A DNA stretch of 64,000 nt from Lamellibrachia columna. Taxonomy: Eukaryota > Annelida > Polychaeta > Sabellida > Siboglinidae. The stretch spans positions 52,310,471 to 52,374,470 of the forward strand of contig OY759270.1 of assembly GCA_963662155.1 (NCBI GenBank). Direction: 5' to 3'. Positions 57,101 to 61,655 of the stretch are shown one piece after another. The notes under the pieces are model-generated. The model was given only the letters and a program-made list of their open reading frames with translations, was not told where the DNA came from and ran no database searches. Positions within the stretch are counted from its first letter, which is position 1, and each line of letters opens with the position of its first letter. The translations under genes were made by a program, and so were the position numbers.

Positions 57101-60100
57101 CGTGTAGTCTGGTGTTGTACTACACTGGCATTAAGGTGAGTCATGTCTTCTATTTGGCAATTGTATGATTCAATTCACTAGGAGTCATTTATGTAAAAGG
57201 TCATCGGAGGATTTACGCGATGTGAGGGGTCATGTACAGGGAGATAGACACATATTTAGACAAAATATATAAATCTGGGCCACACATTTGAAACACTGAC
57301 ATGTATTAAAATTTGTGTTTTTTTATATTTTTAATTATTTCCTAGTTAGACTTAATTGTCAAGACCTTTTTCTTTTTATTCTAGTTGTAAGCACCTTCAT
57401 AATGATTGTAAATAGTAATAAAATGGGTGGGAATGTCTAAAGTGGCCAATTGTCATAATGTCTAATTAAATGATATCCTCATAATACAGTCACGCCTCAT
57501 TATTACGCCCCTTGTTATTACACGCATTCAGATATAAGGCGGTCAGTCATGGACCCCGATTTTCTGCCGCCAGGGGGAAATGCCAAAGGATCCTGCTTAA
57601 ACCTACTTAGAATTGCCTTGACAATTCTCAAGAAACTTTAAGTGAACAATGTCAATGAATGAGTGTCAACGTGTTGTTTGTTTTGCGCTGCCGCTGACAT
57701 CAATCGATGGCTTCGCTTCCACGGTTTGTAAATTGCAATCGAGATTCACAAATACTCCTCACATAATAATCAGAAAAACAGTTTTAAATGCATTTAGTAT
57801 GCAATACCAATATAACACTGGGGTAAAATTGCATGCTTCCATTGCATCGTAAATCTAATAATTTTCACGAAGTGAAACCAACGTGCCAAATGCCTAACCC
57901 AAGGCGCTGCCAGTTCGCAAAAATACGAATTCGTCATCCGCATATGAAATGATGAATTGATGTTAAGTGATGCGTCATAAATTTATGCTTTGGTCGAGAT
58001 CGGTTGAAAGATGAAGTGAAGCAATTATTAATTCTACCTATTGCCGTTTTCTATGTTTTATCAGCTTACATACTTTGTGTGTCAAATCATACACATTTTC
58101 TGCTGCTCAGATCCAGGTTATTATTTTCGATTTGTAGGCCTATTGGTCCAGTACATCATAATCGTAGCAGATCTATTCCATAACGGTACACATACATGTA
58201 TTTTATTCAGTTCAACATTCAACAGGGTGTTTGTGACATTTAAAAATAACGTTGGTACTAGTAGATTCATTTAATAAGCTCCATAAACTGTGTATTGGCG
58301 TATAAGACAGTGCTGCCAGCACACAGTGGCTTCGACAGCATTCTTGGACTTGGCGTAGCAAGTGGCGATCGCTGTTGTTTAGTAGCTCTCTGGTGGCAGT
58401 TATGAGAACACCTAACGCGCCTCGCATACAGCGTGGTCCGAAATTGTGGACCCCAACCACCACGTTATAACGAGGCTCAACTGTATACAATGTCTACTTG
58501 TGGTGTACTGCCATATGTAATGATATATGTTTAAATAAGGTCATATATGCAAGCAATTTTCTGCCAATGGTAAATTGGTTTTAATTCTGCAATATATCAT
58601 ATCACCTTTCACATCATGACATTTCATGTTGTGTGACATAAATGTCATATCCTTTGATTTCTTCTTTATGGTGTGATTTCGATGACGTGTCACCATTCAC
58701 TGGTTAATTAGGTCCTTATATCTGTGTTGAGTGTAGAGACAACTAGACATTTAACACATAATGTTTCTAGTTGTTTTTCACTAAAAGATTATGTTCATAG
58801 ATAATTTAGGTAAATTCTACATTTTCATTTGATTTAACAAACATTGATTGTTTTATTGAGCTTAGGATCATTATTTCATCAGTAACCTTTGGTCGTTGGA
58901 TTGTTTCTAATTGATATAATTTTCCGAGTGTAGTCAACACCACAGAACAATGTTAAATAATAATCATTATTATAATAATTATGTTATCAATGTTGTATTT
59001 TAAACGTCTCTGAATAGATTGCATTTACAGTTATACAGTGCTATATAAATAAAGGTTATTATTATAAATTACAGAGTGTACATCTGCCCCCTGTTCAGTA
59101 ATATTTCTTGATTTTTTTTAGATTGTGAATTATATAATAGTATATCATATAGAAATCATGTTAAGTCATTAAGGCCTGCAGCAGCTGTCTCCACGTGATG
59201 TCCTCGAGATGGAGCACCCACGATGTTGTTACTGTTTGTGCGTGCATTCCGTGTGTAGGAGGAAGAATTAAGTAGGACTACAGCCCCTCTTCCTCCCTCT
59301 ATTGACAGCTCTGGTCTGGCAGACACTGGCCGGGAGCGCAAGCTGGAGACAGACTGACAACTCTGTCAGATTCCTAGCACACAGACTACTGACCCAAAGC
59401 ATGTGATTGACTATTCATCAATATTTAATGTCCAGATCATGTTGTACCTGGATCTGTCAAGTGTTCTCCCTCGCCTATCCACCATTCTTTTGGCTGTCTA
59501 TGGAACTTATACTTGTGGCTGCCTACTGAAACCTATACTTGTGACTGCCTACTGAAACTTATACTTGTGACTGCCTACTGAAACCTATATGCCTGTGACT
59601 GCCTACTGAAACTTATCCTTGTATCCTGCCCATTGAAACCTAAACTTGCAGATGTACTTGTAACCTGCCTACTGAAACATATACTTGTAACCTGCCTACT
59701 GAAACATACTTGTAACCTGCCTACTGAAACTAATACTTGTAGCTAAATGTTGAAAACAATGCAACTTGTTAGTTTTACTGCCACTGAAATTCACACTAGC
59801 AAATGCCTACAAAGATGTGTACTGGGAACCTGCCTTGTGAAACCAATACTTAACACTGCCACTGAATCTCATACTTGGTAACTACCTTCTAAGACCTATA
59901 CTTGTACCTGCCTATTGAAACCATTAAGTGAGTGATGAATGACAGAGAGTGAGAGTGTGCCATGCAGCAGTGTGATATCAGCCTGTGAAAGTTGGTCTAC
60001 TTGGGTGGGTGGTGGCTGGTGGCTGGTGAAGTCAGTAAGGCAGCCAGTCACAGCCGACCCCCGGCAGTTGGACTCTCCACGTGTTTATGCCTGTCAGTTA

Positions 60101-60867
60101 CACAGCAGTAGCCGCCGCTCACTCCGAGGCCAGCTCATTTAACATTTACACAGAGAAAGAAACTGTGAGCCTGAGCATACACTAACTGTGCCTTGGTAGT
60201 TGCTGTGAAAGAAACAGTGCTGATTACTTTGTGGCAACTGTAGTGTGCTCCACACTGCAGACAGACCGAGTGTGCGTGGGTTTTATGATATGTCCACCTG
60301 CTTCAGGCGTGATGTAATGAATGAAATTGCCACCCTAATGTAGTAGTGACTGGTATTGGCAATGGATTAAGTCTCGTCACCAGTGCGCAGACAATACGTC
60401 ACTCGTTAACATCTCCAGTTGGAATTGGATGCAGTCGCATGTGACAGCTTTACCAGCACTCCTCCAACACGCTTCAATGACAGTGTTTGTGTCCTGAACA
60501 AAACTGCGTCTGGGATGTGACTCAGCCGAGTGGGCTGTTATAACTCACACCCTTGTATCCTGGATGTGACTACCGCAGAAGATCATGCTTGTTATGTGAC
60601 ACCATCAGAATGGGAAAGACGTATTGTCTCCTGCTGGTTGGGATAACCTCGCTATTGTTCCTGCTTTTATTCTCAACTCCTGCTCTTGCAGACGGCTGGA
60701 CAGAGGACGACTCCCATGTTATCCCGGATCCCATTGACAAGGATTCTGTGCAGATTGCGGGGCCATGGAACCAGTTCAACGTGACGTGGACAGGCGTCCG
60801 GGCCGGGCACAGTCGCAACGTGTACTACCAGGTTGAGATAGACCATGTCGACAGACACACCTCCGTG
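17228..60867 (+). CDS. ROS1: ROS1/sevenless-like receptor tyrosine kinase, ectodomain exons 1-18 (partial gene)
   Basis: Eighteen exons join in phase to 960 codons with no stop. Residue ranges are approximate. 1-50 is a Cys-rich segment ([17 protein letters not shown]). 53-156 and 157-258 are two FN3 domains (LQWTGA, LKWRSP). 259-528 is beta-propeller 1 ([38 protein letters not shown]). 529-628 is FN3-3 ([19 protein letters not shown]). 629-901 is propeller 2 ([39 protein letters not shown]). FN3-4 starts at about 905 ([14 protein letters not shown]). This order and these motifs match vertebrate ROS1. In the known family the product is a type I membrane receptor tyrosine kinase, with these modules outside the cell for ligand binding. 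The leader, the transmembrane segment and the kinase are not in the window. LRP or SorLA-type proteins are unlikely, as they lack FN3 before each propeller in this arrangement. Confidence 0.95.
17389..17460 (+). mobile_element. CR1-like LINE 3' end fragment (copy 4)
   Basis: Contains gtccacttgccttctgg and a cttgttaaatcttg tail, matching the 3' end of the element at 545-2650. It is a severely 5'-truncated insertion about 100 bp into ROS1 intron 1. Confidence 0.8.
17915..18395. repeat. Degenerate 16-bp tandem repeat
   Basis: About 28-30 diverged copies of a 16-mer near tgaagatgactctttg (first units tgaagatgactcttag). More diverged in the middle. Overlapping minus-strand Ser/His/Lys frames are artefacts. 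Confidence 0.9.
18396..19530. other. ROS1 intron 1, remainder
   Basis: AT-rich intronic DNA with no gene or repeat I can support apart from short direct repeats. Confidence 0.4.
19531..19557 (+). CDS. ROS1: ROS1 putative 27-nt microexon 2
   Basis: Nine codons (EQSNPRQFQ) between an acceptor tract ending tgtttgtag and a donor gtatgt. Phase 0 on both sides, so it can be included or skipped without changing the frame. It lies exactly between the two Cys-rich exons. The residues have no counterpart I recognise in vertebrate ROS1, so this could be an alternative cassette or a false prediction. Confidence 0.5.
19960..20020 (+). CDS. ROS1: ROS1 exon 3 (Cys-rich segment, end)
   Basis: Encodes [20 protein letters not shown] plus one base. 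Acceptor ends gttgtag; donor is gtgagt. Phase 0 to 1. It matches the second half of the Cys-rich N-terminus preceding the first FN3 domain. The last 10 bases, the donor and 30 bases of intron are duplicated at 40517-40556. The TTAA-type MITE copy A begins 31 bases past the exon. Confidence 0.85.
20051..20288 (+). mobile_element. TTAA-target MITE, copy A, left part
   Basis: Starts with ggtagctgggatggct directly after a TTAA at 20047-20050. It aligns with copy B (25179 onward) to the phrase ccccaaagaaataaa, where the hAT element interrupts it. The right part resumes at 24408. TTAA target sites suggest a piggyBac- or Kolobok-type origin. No coding capacity. Confidence 0.85.
20529..23402 (+). pseudogene. 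hAT-like transposase, two exons, three lesions
   Basis: Exon 1 is 20529-20737 and exon 2 is 21280-23402, with GT-AG sites and matching phase. The N-terminus carries a BED-like zinc finger: C-x-x-C ([10 protein letters not shown]) then H-x5-H (SHNAGKKH). The C-terminus has the hAT dimerisation signature [18 protein letters not shown], followed by a Lys/Glu-rich tail. Lesions: one extra T in the T run at about 20550-20556 (after MARAKSDK), and in-frame TGA at 21711 and 22026. Both TGA are where CGA (Arg) would fit, as expected from decay of methylated CpG. Otherwise about 700 codons are open, so inactivation looks recent. The role in the family is excision and insertion of the element in the nucleus. 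Confidence 0.85.
21118..21195. repeat. (TA)n microsatellite
   Basis: About 37 TA dinucleotides inside the transposase intron. Confidence 0.98.
23583..24370 (+). mobile_element. Non-LTR retrotransposon fragment, RT C-terminal half
   Basis: Starts inside reverse transcriptase at [19 protein letters not shown] (catalytic YADD). It continues with the thumb region ([12 protein letters not shown]) and the C-terminal tail ([21 protein letters not shown]). Stops at 23742 and 24243 and a shift near 23936 break it. It lies within MITE copy A, 6 bp from the hAT right flank. RTE- or L2-like by style; clade not certain. Confidence 0.8.
24408..24910 (+). mobile_element. TTAA-target MITE, copy A, right part
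   Basis: Resumes with agtgtcactgataactttaa and parallels copy B (25447-25924) through ttgattggcccatta. After 24910 the two copies diverge and the right terminal repeat is missing from copy A. Confidence 0.8.
25179..26228 (+). mobile_element. TTAA-target MITE, copy B, complete (1,050 bp)
   Basis: Flanked by TTAA on both sides (25175-25178, 26229-26232). Inverted termini are ggtagctgggatggct and agctgccccagctacc. No transposase frame. It shows the uninterrupted structure of copy A, and its right 190 bp match the short copy C at 40557-40796. Confidence 0.88.
26229..26692. other. ROS1 intron 3, unique stretch
   Basis: No gene. Contains tttcccattggctgccatt near 26266, weakly like the duplicated phrase at 28382 and 29756. 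Confidence 0.35.
26693..28366. repeat. 18-bp minisatellite (about 93 copies)
   Basis: Almost perfect array of cagcgttcaggatacata. The main variant is cataca/caaaca; three adjacent units near 27960-28010 carry cggc for cagc. Because 18 is divisible by 3 and the unit lacks stops in several frames, frames of 564-623 codons run on both strands (unit peptides SVQDTY, TAFRIH, CILNAV, YPERCM). None has a domain or splice context. It lies in ROS1 intron 3. Confidence 0.98.
28368..28416 (+). repeat. 49-bp direct repeat, copy 1
   Basis: Begins acagttacattcccattggt and reads through ggccatgttaacgttt. It matches 29746-29794 with few differences and directly borders the 18-bp array. Confidence 0.85.
28938..29115. 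repeat. Degenerate 17-bp repeat with telomere-like motif
   Basis: About eight units near ggggttagctagagat. It opens with agggttagggttagc, two consecutive TTAGGG-type hexamers. Confidence 0.85.
29746..29794 (+). repeat. 49-bp direct repeat, copy 2
   Basis: Copy of 28368-28416 (acagttacatttcccattgg onward), 1.3 kb downstream in the same intron, here without an adjoining array. Confidence 0.85.
30262..30500 (+). CDS. ROS1: ROS1 exon 4 (FN3-1, first part)
   Basis: Starts after ttgtag and joins exon 3 in phase 1 (A + GT gives Ser). It encodes the B-E strands of the first FN3 ([20 protein letters not shown], then [11 protein letters not shown] at the end). Two N-glycosylation sequons (NVS, NIT). 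Donor gtgagt, phase 0. Motifs parallel the first FN3 of ROS1, where L-H-P-F/Y-T-Y ends the E-F turn. Confidence 0.93.
30939..31051. repeat. 14-bp tandem repeat (about 8 copies)
   Basis: Units of cctattgtgctaaa in ROS1 intron 4. Confidence 0.95.
31212..31293 (+). CDS. ROS1: ROS1 exon 5 (FN3-1, last strands)
   Basis: Encodes [20 protein letters not shown] then IATQPYG, the F and G strands of FN3-1. Acceptor ends ttgtattcag; donor gtacga. Phase 0 to 1. It has no start codon of its own and is recognised only through splicing and similarity. Confidence 0.9.
31450..31602. repeat. 41-bp tandem repeat (about 4 copies)
   Basis: Units with gacaatacatgttatctcca and tagctatgcaatgca, in ROS1 intron 5. 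Confidence 0.9.
32493..32798 (+). CDS. ROS1: ROS1 exon 6 (complete FN3-2)
   Basis: One exon encodes the whole second FN3: [10 protein letters not shown] (B strand Trp), [10 protein letters not shown] (C strand), [20 protein letters not shown] (E-F strands with the Leu-x-Pro-x-Thr-x-Tyr FN3 signature) and the G strand. Acceptor tract is cccctcctgttgcag; donor gtaggt. Phase 1 at both ends, typical of a module exon. Confidence 0.95.
33380..33502 (+). CDS. ROS1: ROS1 exon 7 (FN3-2 to propeller 1 linker)
   Basis: Encodes [20 protein letters not shown] and ends [10 protein letters not shown]. Acceptor ctccagcag; donor gtgtgt. Phase 1 to 1. It corresponds to the first blade strand of propeller 1, where ROS1 has a similar hydrophobic start and a final N-x-T-G. 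Confidence 0.88.
33761..33928 (+). repeat. Dispersed ~170-bp repeat, copy 1
   Basis: Shares ttttatttaaccaactg, cacattacttaaactattca and gggctaaatcagttga with copies at 40301 and 61497. It contains a local 18-bp triplication (cattacttaaactattca). No internal coding; possibly a SINE-like or MITE family. Same orientation in all three introns. Confidence 0.8.
33946..34970 (-). mobile_element. CR1-like LINE, copy 2 (3' half)
   Basis: Minus-strand remnant of the 545-2650 family. RT pieces read [20 protein letters not shown] and NVLKFVDDT, then [17 protein letters not shown] and [15 protein letters not shown]. The 3' end (33946-34010 on the plus strand) has the ccaatggcttc/gtccacttgcaat phrase and a gttaaatgtt tail. 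Frameshifts and stops throughout. In ROS1 intron 7. Confidence 0.88.
35030..36690 (-). mobile_element. Second non-LTR retrotransposon family, 5'-truncated
   Basis: Minus-strand ORF2. RT starts near 36690 ([36 protein letters not shown]) with a frameshift in the A run near 36560. A 243-codon open part follows ([26 protein letters not shown]), and the C-terminus is at 35236-35508 ([18 protein letters not shown]). Key residues are damaged: FADD reads FAND and GVPQGS reads GVPQCS, so it is enzymatically dead. The tail is at about 35030-35060. Jockey/L2-like in style. Confidence 0.88.
36806..37015. repeat. 42-bp tandem repeat (5 copies)
   Basis: Five exact units with acagcaagggttatttcaat and taagttgtgtacagactgg. 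14-residue repeats are open on both strands. Intron 7. Confidence 0.97.
38031..38209 (+). CDS. ROS1: ROS1 exon 8 (propeller 1, blades 1-2)
   Basis: Acceptor is atactcacag, so the frame upstream (37982-38030) is intron. Encodes [20 protein letters not shown] and [18 protein letters not shown]; the D-W-L-x-x-x-I-Y core is the YWTD-type repeat signature. Phase 1 to 0; donor gtgatt is weak. An intronic 31-bp array starts about 25 bp after the donor. Confidence 0.93.
38235..38390. repeat. 31-bp tandem repeat (5 copies)
   Basis: Units with tttattaaatacttgttaat then attgtcaacag, directly after the exon 8 donor. Confidence 0.95.
38703..38797 (+). CDS. ROS1: ROS1 exon 9 (propeller 1)
   Basis: Encodes [20 protein letters not shown] and ILVDPCNG. 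It completes a blade (VD-x-x-NG is the usual turn before the next Y-W-T-D strand). Acceptor accatgtttag, donor gtgagt, phase 0 to 2. Confidence 0.93.
38953..39223 (+). CDS. ROS1: ROS1 exon 10 (propeller 1)
   Basis: Encodes [20 protein letters not shown], then [20 protein letters not shown] and [12 protein letters not shown]. Two YWTD-like blades (YLFW, YRMFF) with D-x-x-G-T turns. Acceptor cttctttcag, donor gtagca, phase 2 to 0. Confidence 0.94.
39540..39612 (-). mobile_element. SINE 3'-tail fragment
   Basis: The complement reads aaagcgcctgagcaata ... ggcgttgtacaggtgcctt followed by an attatt run, typical of 3' tails of tRNA-derived SINEs in invertebrates. No tRNA-like head is seen. Confidence 0.5.
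39715..39855. repeat. AT-rich palindrome
   Basis: gcatgcattattatttttat (39729-39748) is the inverse complement of ataaaaataataatgcatg (39826-39844), with an alternating TA centre. It could form a long hairpin or cruciform. Confidence 0.9.
39939..40086 (+). CDS. ROS1: ROS1 exon 11 (propeller 1, last blade)
   Basis: Encodes [20 protein letters not shown] and ends [17 protein letters not shown]-x-x-GEKV is highly like the closing blade of ROS1 propeller 1, and the H-P-x-x-QP end leads into FN3-3. Acceptor cgttgtcag, donor gtacgt, phase 0 to 1. Confidence 0.95.
40301..40470 (+). repeat. Dispersed ~170-bp repeat, copy 2
   Basis: Matches 33761-33928 and 61497-61655 (cttttatttaaccaactgag, ttaaactattcacacactac, gagctaaatcagttga). 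Intron 11. Confidence 0.8.
40517..40556 (+). repeat. Duplicate of the ROS1 exon 3/intron 3 junction
   Basis: Forty bases identical to 20011-20050 except one (a for g at the aggttg/aagttg position). The block includes the last 10 bases of exon 3, the gtgagt donor and the intron up to TTAA. It sits immediately left of MITE copy C, as the original sits left of copy A. Confidence 0.95.
40557..40796 (+). mobile_element. TTAA-target MITE, copy C, short (240 bp)
   Basis: Termini ggtagctggggcggct and agctgccccaactacc between TTAA sites (40553-40556, 40797-40800). Internally deleted relative to copy B: it keeps the left end and the right 190 bp (tttctaagaagtcggg, tcaatatttcctagcatg). Ends 34 bp before ROS1 exon 12. 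Confidence 0.9.
40831..40917 (+). CDS. ROS1: ROS1 exon 12 (FN3-3, A-C strands)
   Basis: Encodes [20 protein letters not shown] then TWLPPDYDQ, the start of an FN3 (W-x-P-P). Acceptor acattacag, donor gtaacc, phase 1 to 1. It parallels the ROS1 stretch where an LSVLF-type strand precedes QW-x-PP. Confidence 0.93.
41250..41456 (+). CDS. ROS1: ROS1 exon 13 (FN3-3, remainder)
   Basis: Encodes [20 protein letters not shown] and [19 protein letters not shown]. The AWQ-x-W-x-YEV and GPWS segments are distinctive for ROS1. One sequon (NRT). Acceptor ggtgttccag, donor gttcgt, phase 1 to 1. Confidence 0.95.
41457..43101. other. ROS1 intron 13
   Basis: Mostly AT-rich. At 42330-42545 the minus strand has about 65 open codons with unusually coding-like composition ([20 protein letters not shown]) ending in a stop. 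It has no start and no known motif, so it may be a fragment of a lost mobile element. No ROS1 exon is missing here by phase. Confidence 0.4.
43102..43221 (+). CDS. ROS1: ROS1 exon 14 (propeller 2, first blade)
   Basis: I chose the acceptor at 43100-43101 (gacctgccag) because it alone keeps phase with exon 13; the earlier tcacccag at 43050-43057 would give a stop. Encodes [20 protein letters not shown] and [10 protein letters not shown]. Donor gtaagt, phase 1 to 1. Confidence 0.9.
43559..43728 (+). CDS. ROS1: ROS1 exon 15 (propeller 2)
   Basis: Encodes [20 protein letters not shown] and [24 protein letters not shown]-x-x-x-LYWA is a canonical YWTD-type blade. Acceptor cctttcag, donor gtgggt, phase 1 to 0. 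Confidence 0.95.
44045..44403 (+). CDS. ROS1: ROS1 exon 16 (propeller 2)
   Basis: Largest exon. Encodes [34 protein letters not shown] and [24 protein letters not shown]-x-x-S-x-ES-x-RL-x-G closely follows ROS1 propeller 2. Acceptor gcatggtag, donor gtgagt, phase 0 to 2. Next exon is 7.8 kb away. Confidence 0.96.
45160..45415 (+). other. Unexplained open stretch in intron 16
   Basis: A good acceptor-like tract (ctacccattacag, ending 45150) precedes a 94-codon open frame with no ROS1 similarity. Spliced in the required phase from exon 16 it reads [18 protein letters not shown] and stops at 45229. Exon 16 fits exon 17 directly, so this is not a constitutive exon. Confidence 0.3.
45425..45672. 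repeat. Degenerate 17-bp repeat (about 14 copies)
   Basis: Units near gatgtcaccccaacccc, AT-poor compared with the surroundings. Intron 16. Confidence 0.9.
46027..46445 (-). mobile_element. CR1-like LINE, copy 3 (3' end)
   Basis: Minus-strand C-terminus of the same ORF2: [53 protein letters not shown], to the stop, then the 3' phrase with gtccactttgccatctgg and a cttgttaaat tail. Within this 3' piece about 100 codons are open, so it is less decayed than copies 1 and 2. Confidence 0.9.
46817..47302. mobile_element. Mariner-type MITE (486 bp, TA target)
   Basis: Inverted ends CCGTAATTTTTGGTGTATAA and CTGTATTTTTCCGTGTATAA (complement), both continuing TACGC, flanked by TA (46815-46816, 47303-47304). 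No coding region. Tc1/mariner (pogo-like) assignment is inferred from the TA sites and the TIR. Confidence 0.8.
47303..48629. other. ROS1 intron 16, unique stretch
   Basis: No gene recognised. Open frames at 47541-47783 (minus) and 48235-48604 (plus) carry no motif. Confidence 0.4.
48630..48862. repeat. 18-bp GC-rich repeat (about 13 copies)
   Basis: Degenerate units of gtgtctggggcccgcacc, strongly GC-rich against an AT-rich background. Cys/Pro- or Ser/Gly-rich frames on both strands are artefacts. Confidence 0.93.
49160..49500. repeat. Polypurine (GAGGG) tract in three segments
   Basis: Almost pure purine on the + strand over about 340 bp, broken at two points (near 49295 and 49395) by a tttttaacacaa phrase and followed by a third at about 49487, so it is a diverged tandem of about 100-bp segments. 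The Glu/Gly/Arg frames are compositional. Confidence 0.93.
50208..51397. repeat. 30-bp minisatellite (about 40 copies)
   Basis: Units of agaacagcatgacactaaat plus aatataatag, nearly without indels. Two binary sites: cactaa/caataa and atagagaac/atatagaac. Frames of 384-399 codons on the minus strand are artefacts. Intron 16. Confidence 0.98.
51655..52115. repeat. 32/35-bp minisatellite (about 14 copies)
   Basis: Units with gtggttatgttgtatcagga then atatatgatgc (short) or atatattatgatgc (long), and cagtgg/ctgtgg variants. Ends about 110 bp before ROS1 exon 17. Confidence 0.95.
52227..52396 (+). CDS. ROS1: ROS1 exon 17 (propeller 2, closing blades)
   Basis: Encodes [20 protein letters not shown] and [24 protein letters not shown] matches the equivalent strand of ROS1 propeller 2. 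Acceptor ctgttggcag joins exon 16 in phase 2; donor gtgtgt, phase 1. Two other frames are open over this exon and are shadows. Confidence 0.94.
52830..53530. mobile_element. hAT-like MITE (701 bp)
   Basis: Ends CAGGCCTCGACATTAA and CAGTCCTCAACATTAA (complement), each next to ggttt (52825-52829, 53531-53535), a 5-bp target duplication. Subterminal ggccagt/actggcc motifs lie inside both ends. The 120-codon minus frame at 52842-53204 overlaps these and has no transposase motif. Related by terminus to the orphan end at 7467-7564. Confidence 0.82.
53550..53665. repeat. 19-bp repeat (about 6 copies)
   Basis: Units of cacccctgcacactttgtg, directly after the hAT-like MITE. Confidence 0.93.
53880..54035. 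repeat. 58-bp repeat (about 2.7 copies)
   Basis: Units with cctcattgctcagaacatca and gaatttaagaagaaacaagt. Confidence 0.9.
54036..55064. other. ROS1 intron 17, mostly unique
   Basis: No gene. A short triplet of tgtgacatcatgatgacat units lies at 54920-54990. Confidence 0.4.
55065..55400. repeat. Degenerate tttggtttcatat repeat
   Basis: Roughly 13-17-bp T-rich units (tttggtttcagat and similar), much diverged. Confidence 0.8.
56375..56590 (-). mobile_element. tRNA-derived SINE
   Basis: On the minus strand a tRNA-like head reads gccccagtggttagcatg (A box) and ggttcaaatcc (B box), about 46 bp apart, followed by a tail with aaagcgcctcgggcaat. The acceptor stem does not pair well and the body is diverged, so it is a SINE rather than a tRNA gene. 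RNA polymerase III promoter elements are therefore ancestral. Confidence 0.75.
57487..58483. mobile_element. Pogo/Tigger-like element (997 bp)
   Basis: Inverted ends CAGTCACGCCTCATTATTAC and CAGTTGAGCCTCGTTATAAC (complement), flanked by TA (57485-57486, 58484-58485). The termini resemble Tigger-type Tc1/mariner elements. Inner sequence has no intact transposase. Intron 17. Confidence 0.82.
58484..59499. other. ROS1 intron 17, mostly unique
   Basis: No gene. At 59030-59070 acagtgctatataaataaag followed by an attatt run looks like a SINE 3' tail. Confidence 0.4.
59500..59925. repeat. Degenerate ~25-bp repeat (about 14 copies)
   Basis: Units near ctgcctactgaaacctatac followed by ttgtga, increasingly diverged toward 59900. 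Confidence 0.88.
60692..60867 (+). CDS. ROS1: ROS1 exon 18 (FN3-4, first part)
   Basis: Acceptor tract runs through ctcctgctcttgcag (AG at 60690-60691) and joins exon 17 in phase 1 (G + AC gives Asp). Encodes [31 protein letters not shown] and [16 protein letters not shown]-x-x-x-x-x-S matches the entry into this FN3 in ROS1. One sequon (NVT). Donor gtaagt, phase 0. The in-frame ATG at 60610 upstream is treated as intronic (see findings). Confidence 0.92.
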
Positions 60868-60884
60868 GTAAGTACTCATGCAAG

Positions 60885-61076
60885 TCATGTACTCTATCGT
60901 ATAGTACTCTATAGCATCAGGCATCTTAATTTCTCAGGCATGTCAATTATTCTATAGTATAGTACTCTATAGTGTCAGGCATCTTAATTTCTTAGGCATG
61001 TAAATTATTCTATAGTATAGTACTCTATAGTGTCAGGCATCTTAATTTCTCAGGCATGTCAAGTACTCAGGCACCT
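60885..61076. repeat. ~61-bp tandem repeat (3 copies)
   Basis: Units with tatagtatagtactctatag and caggcatcttaatttctcag, beginning about 20 bp after the exon 18 donor. Confidence 0.93.
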
Positions 61077-61289
61077 AAAAGGTCCTTTCTCAGTTCCATT
61101 TATTATTCGTCAAGTTTTAGAATCATTTCATGATAATCTAACTAAACTAGTGTCCACTATGACATGCTAGCTCATTTCTGCAAATTTGTTGTTTTGTTTT
61201 GGTGACATCATAGGCCAAACATTTAAATAATTTTTTATTGGATCCAGTAAAAATTTGGCAGAAAGAAGGGTAAATGTGGTCCATGTTGT

Positions 61290-61545
61290 AAGCCTATTCC
61301 CACTTTCACAAGATGTCCAATCTAATGATCAAAGTCAGTTCTTTCAATGATACAAGCCTATTCCCACTTTCACAAGTTGTCCAATCTAATGATCAAAGTC
61401 AGTTCTTTCAATGATACAAGGCTATTCCCACTTTAACAAGTTGTCCGATCTAATGATCAAAGTCAGTTCTTTCAATGATACAAGGCTATTCCCACTTTCA
61501 CAAGTTGTCCGATCTAATGATCAAAGTCAGTTCTTTCAATGATTT
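61290..61545. repeat. 62-bp tandem repeat (4 copies)
   Basis: Units with ctattcccactttcacaagt and atgatcaaagtcagttcttt. The last unit continues into dispersed repeat copy 3. Confidence 0.95.
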
Positions 61546-61655
61546 TGAAAAAAAATATGCACACTTTTATTAAACTGACTGTACGACTATTCACACACTA
61601 CAGATTTAAACATGCATGAACCCTACTAACGATGGGCTGAATGACTTGAGTGTGG
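61497..61655 (+). repeat. Dispersed ~170-bp repeat, copy 3
   Basis: Matches 33761-33928 and 40301-40470 (cttttattaaactgact, ctattcacacactacagatt, gatgggctgaatgacttga). Its 5' part has been amplified into the 62-bp array. Confidence 0.78.

Noticed and set aside
60610..60957. New secreted FN3 gene starting at 60610
   Set aside because: Phase and similarity place the FN3 as ROS1 exon 18; the leader codons form the pyrimidine tract. Kept as a finding for testing.
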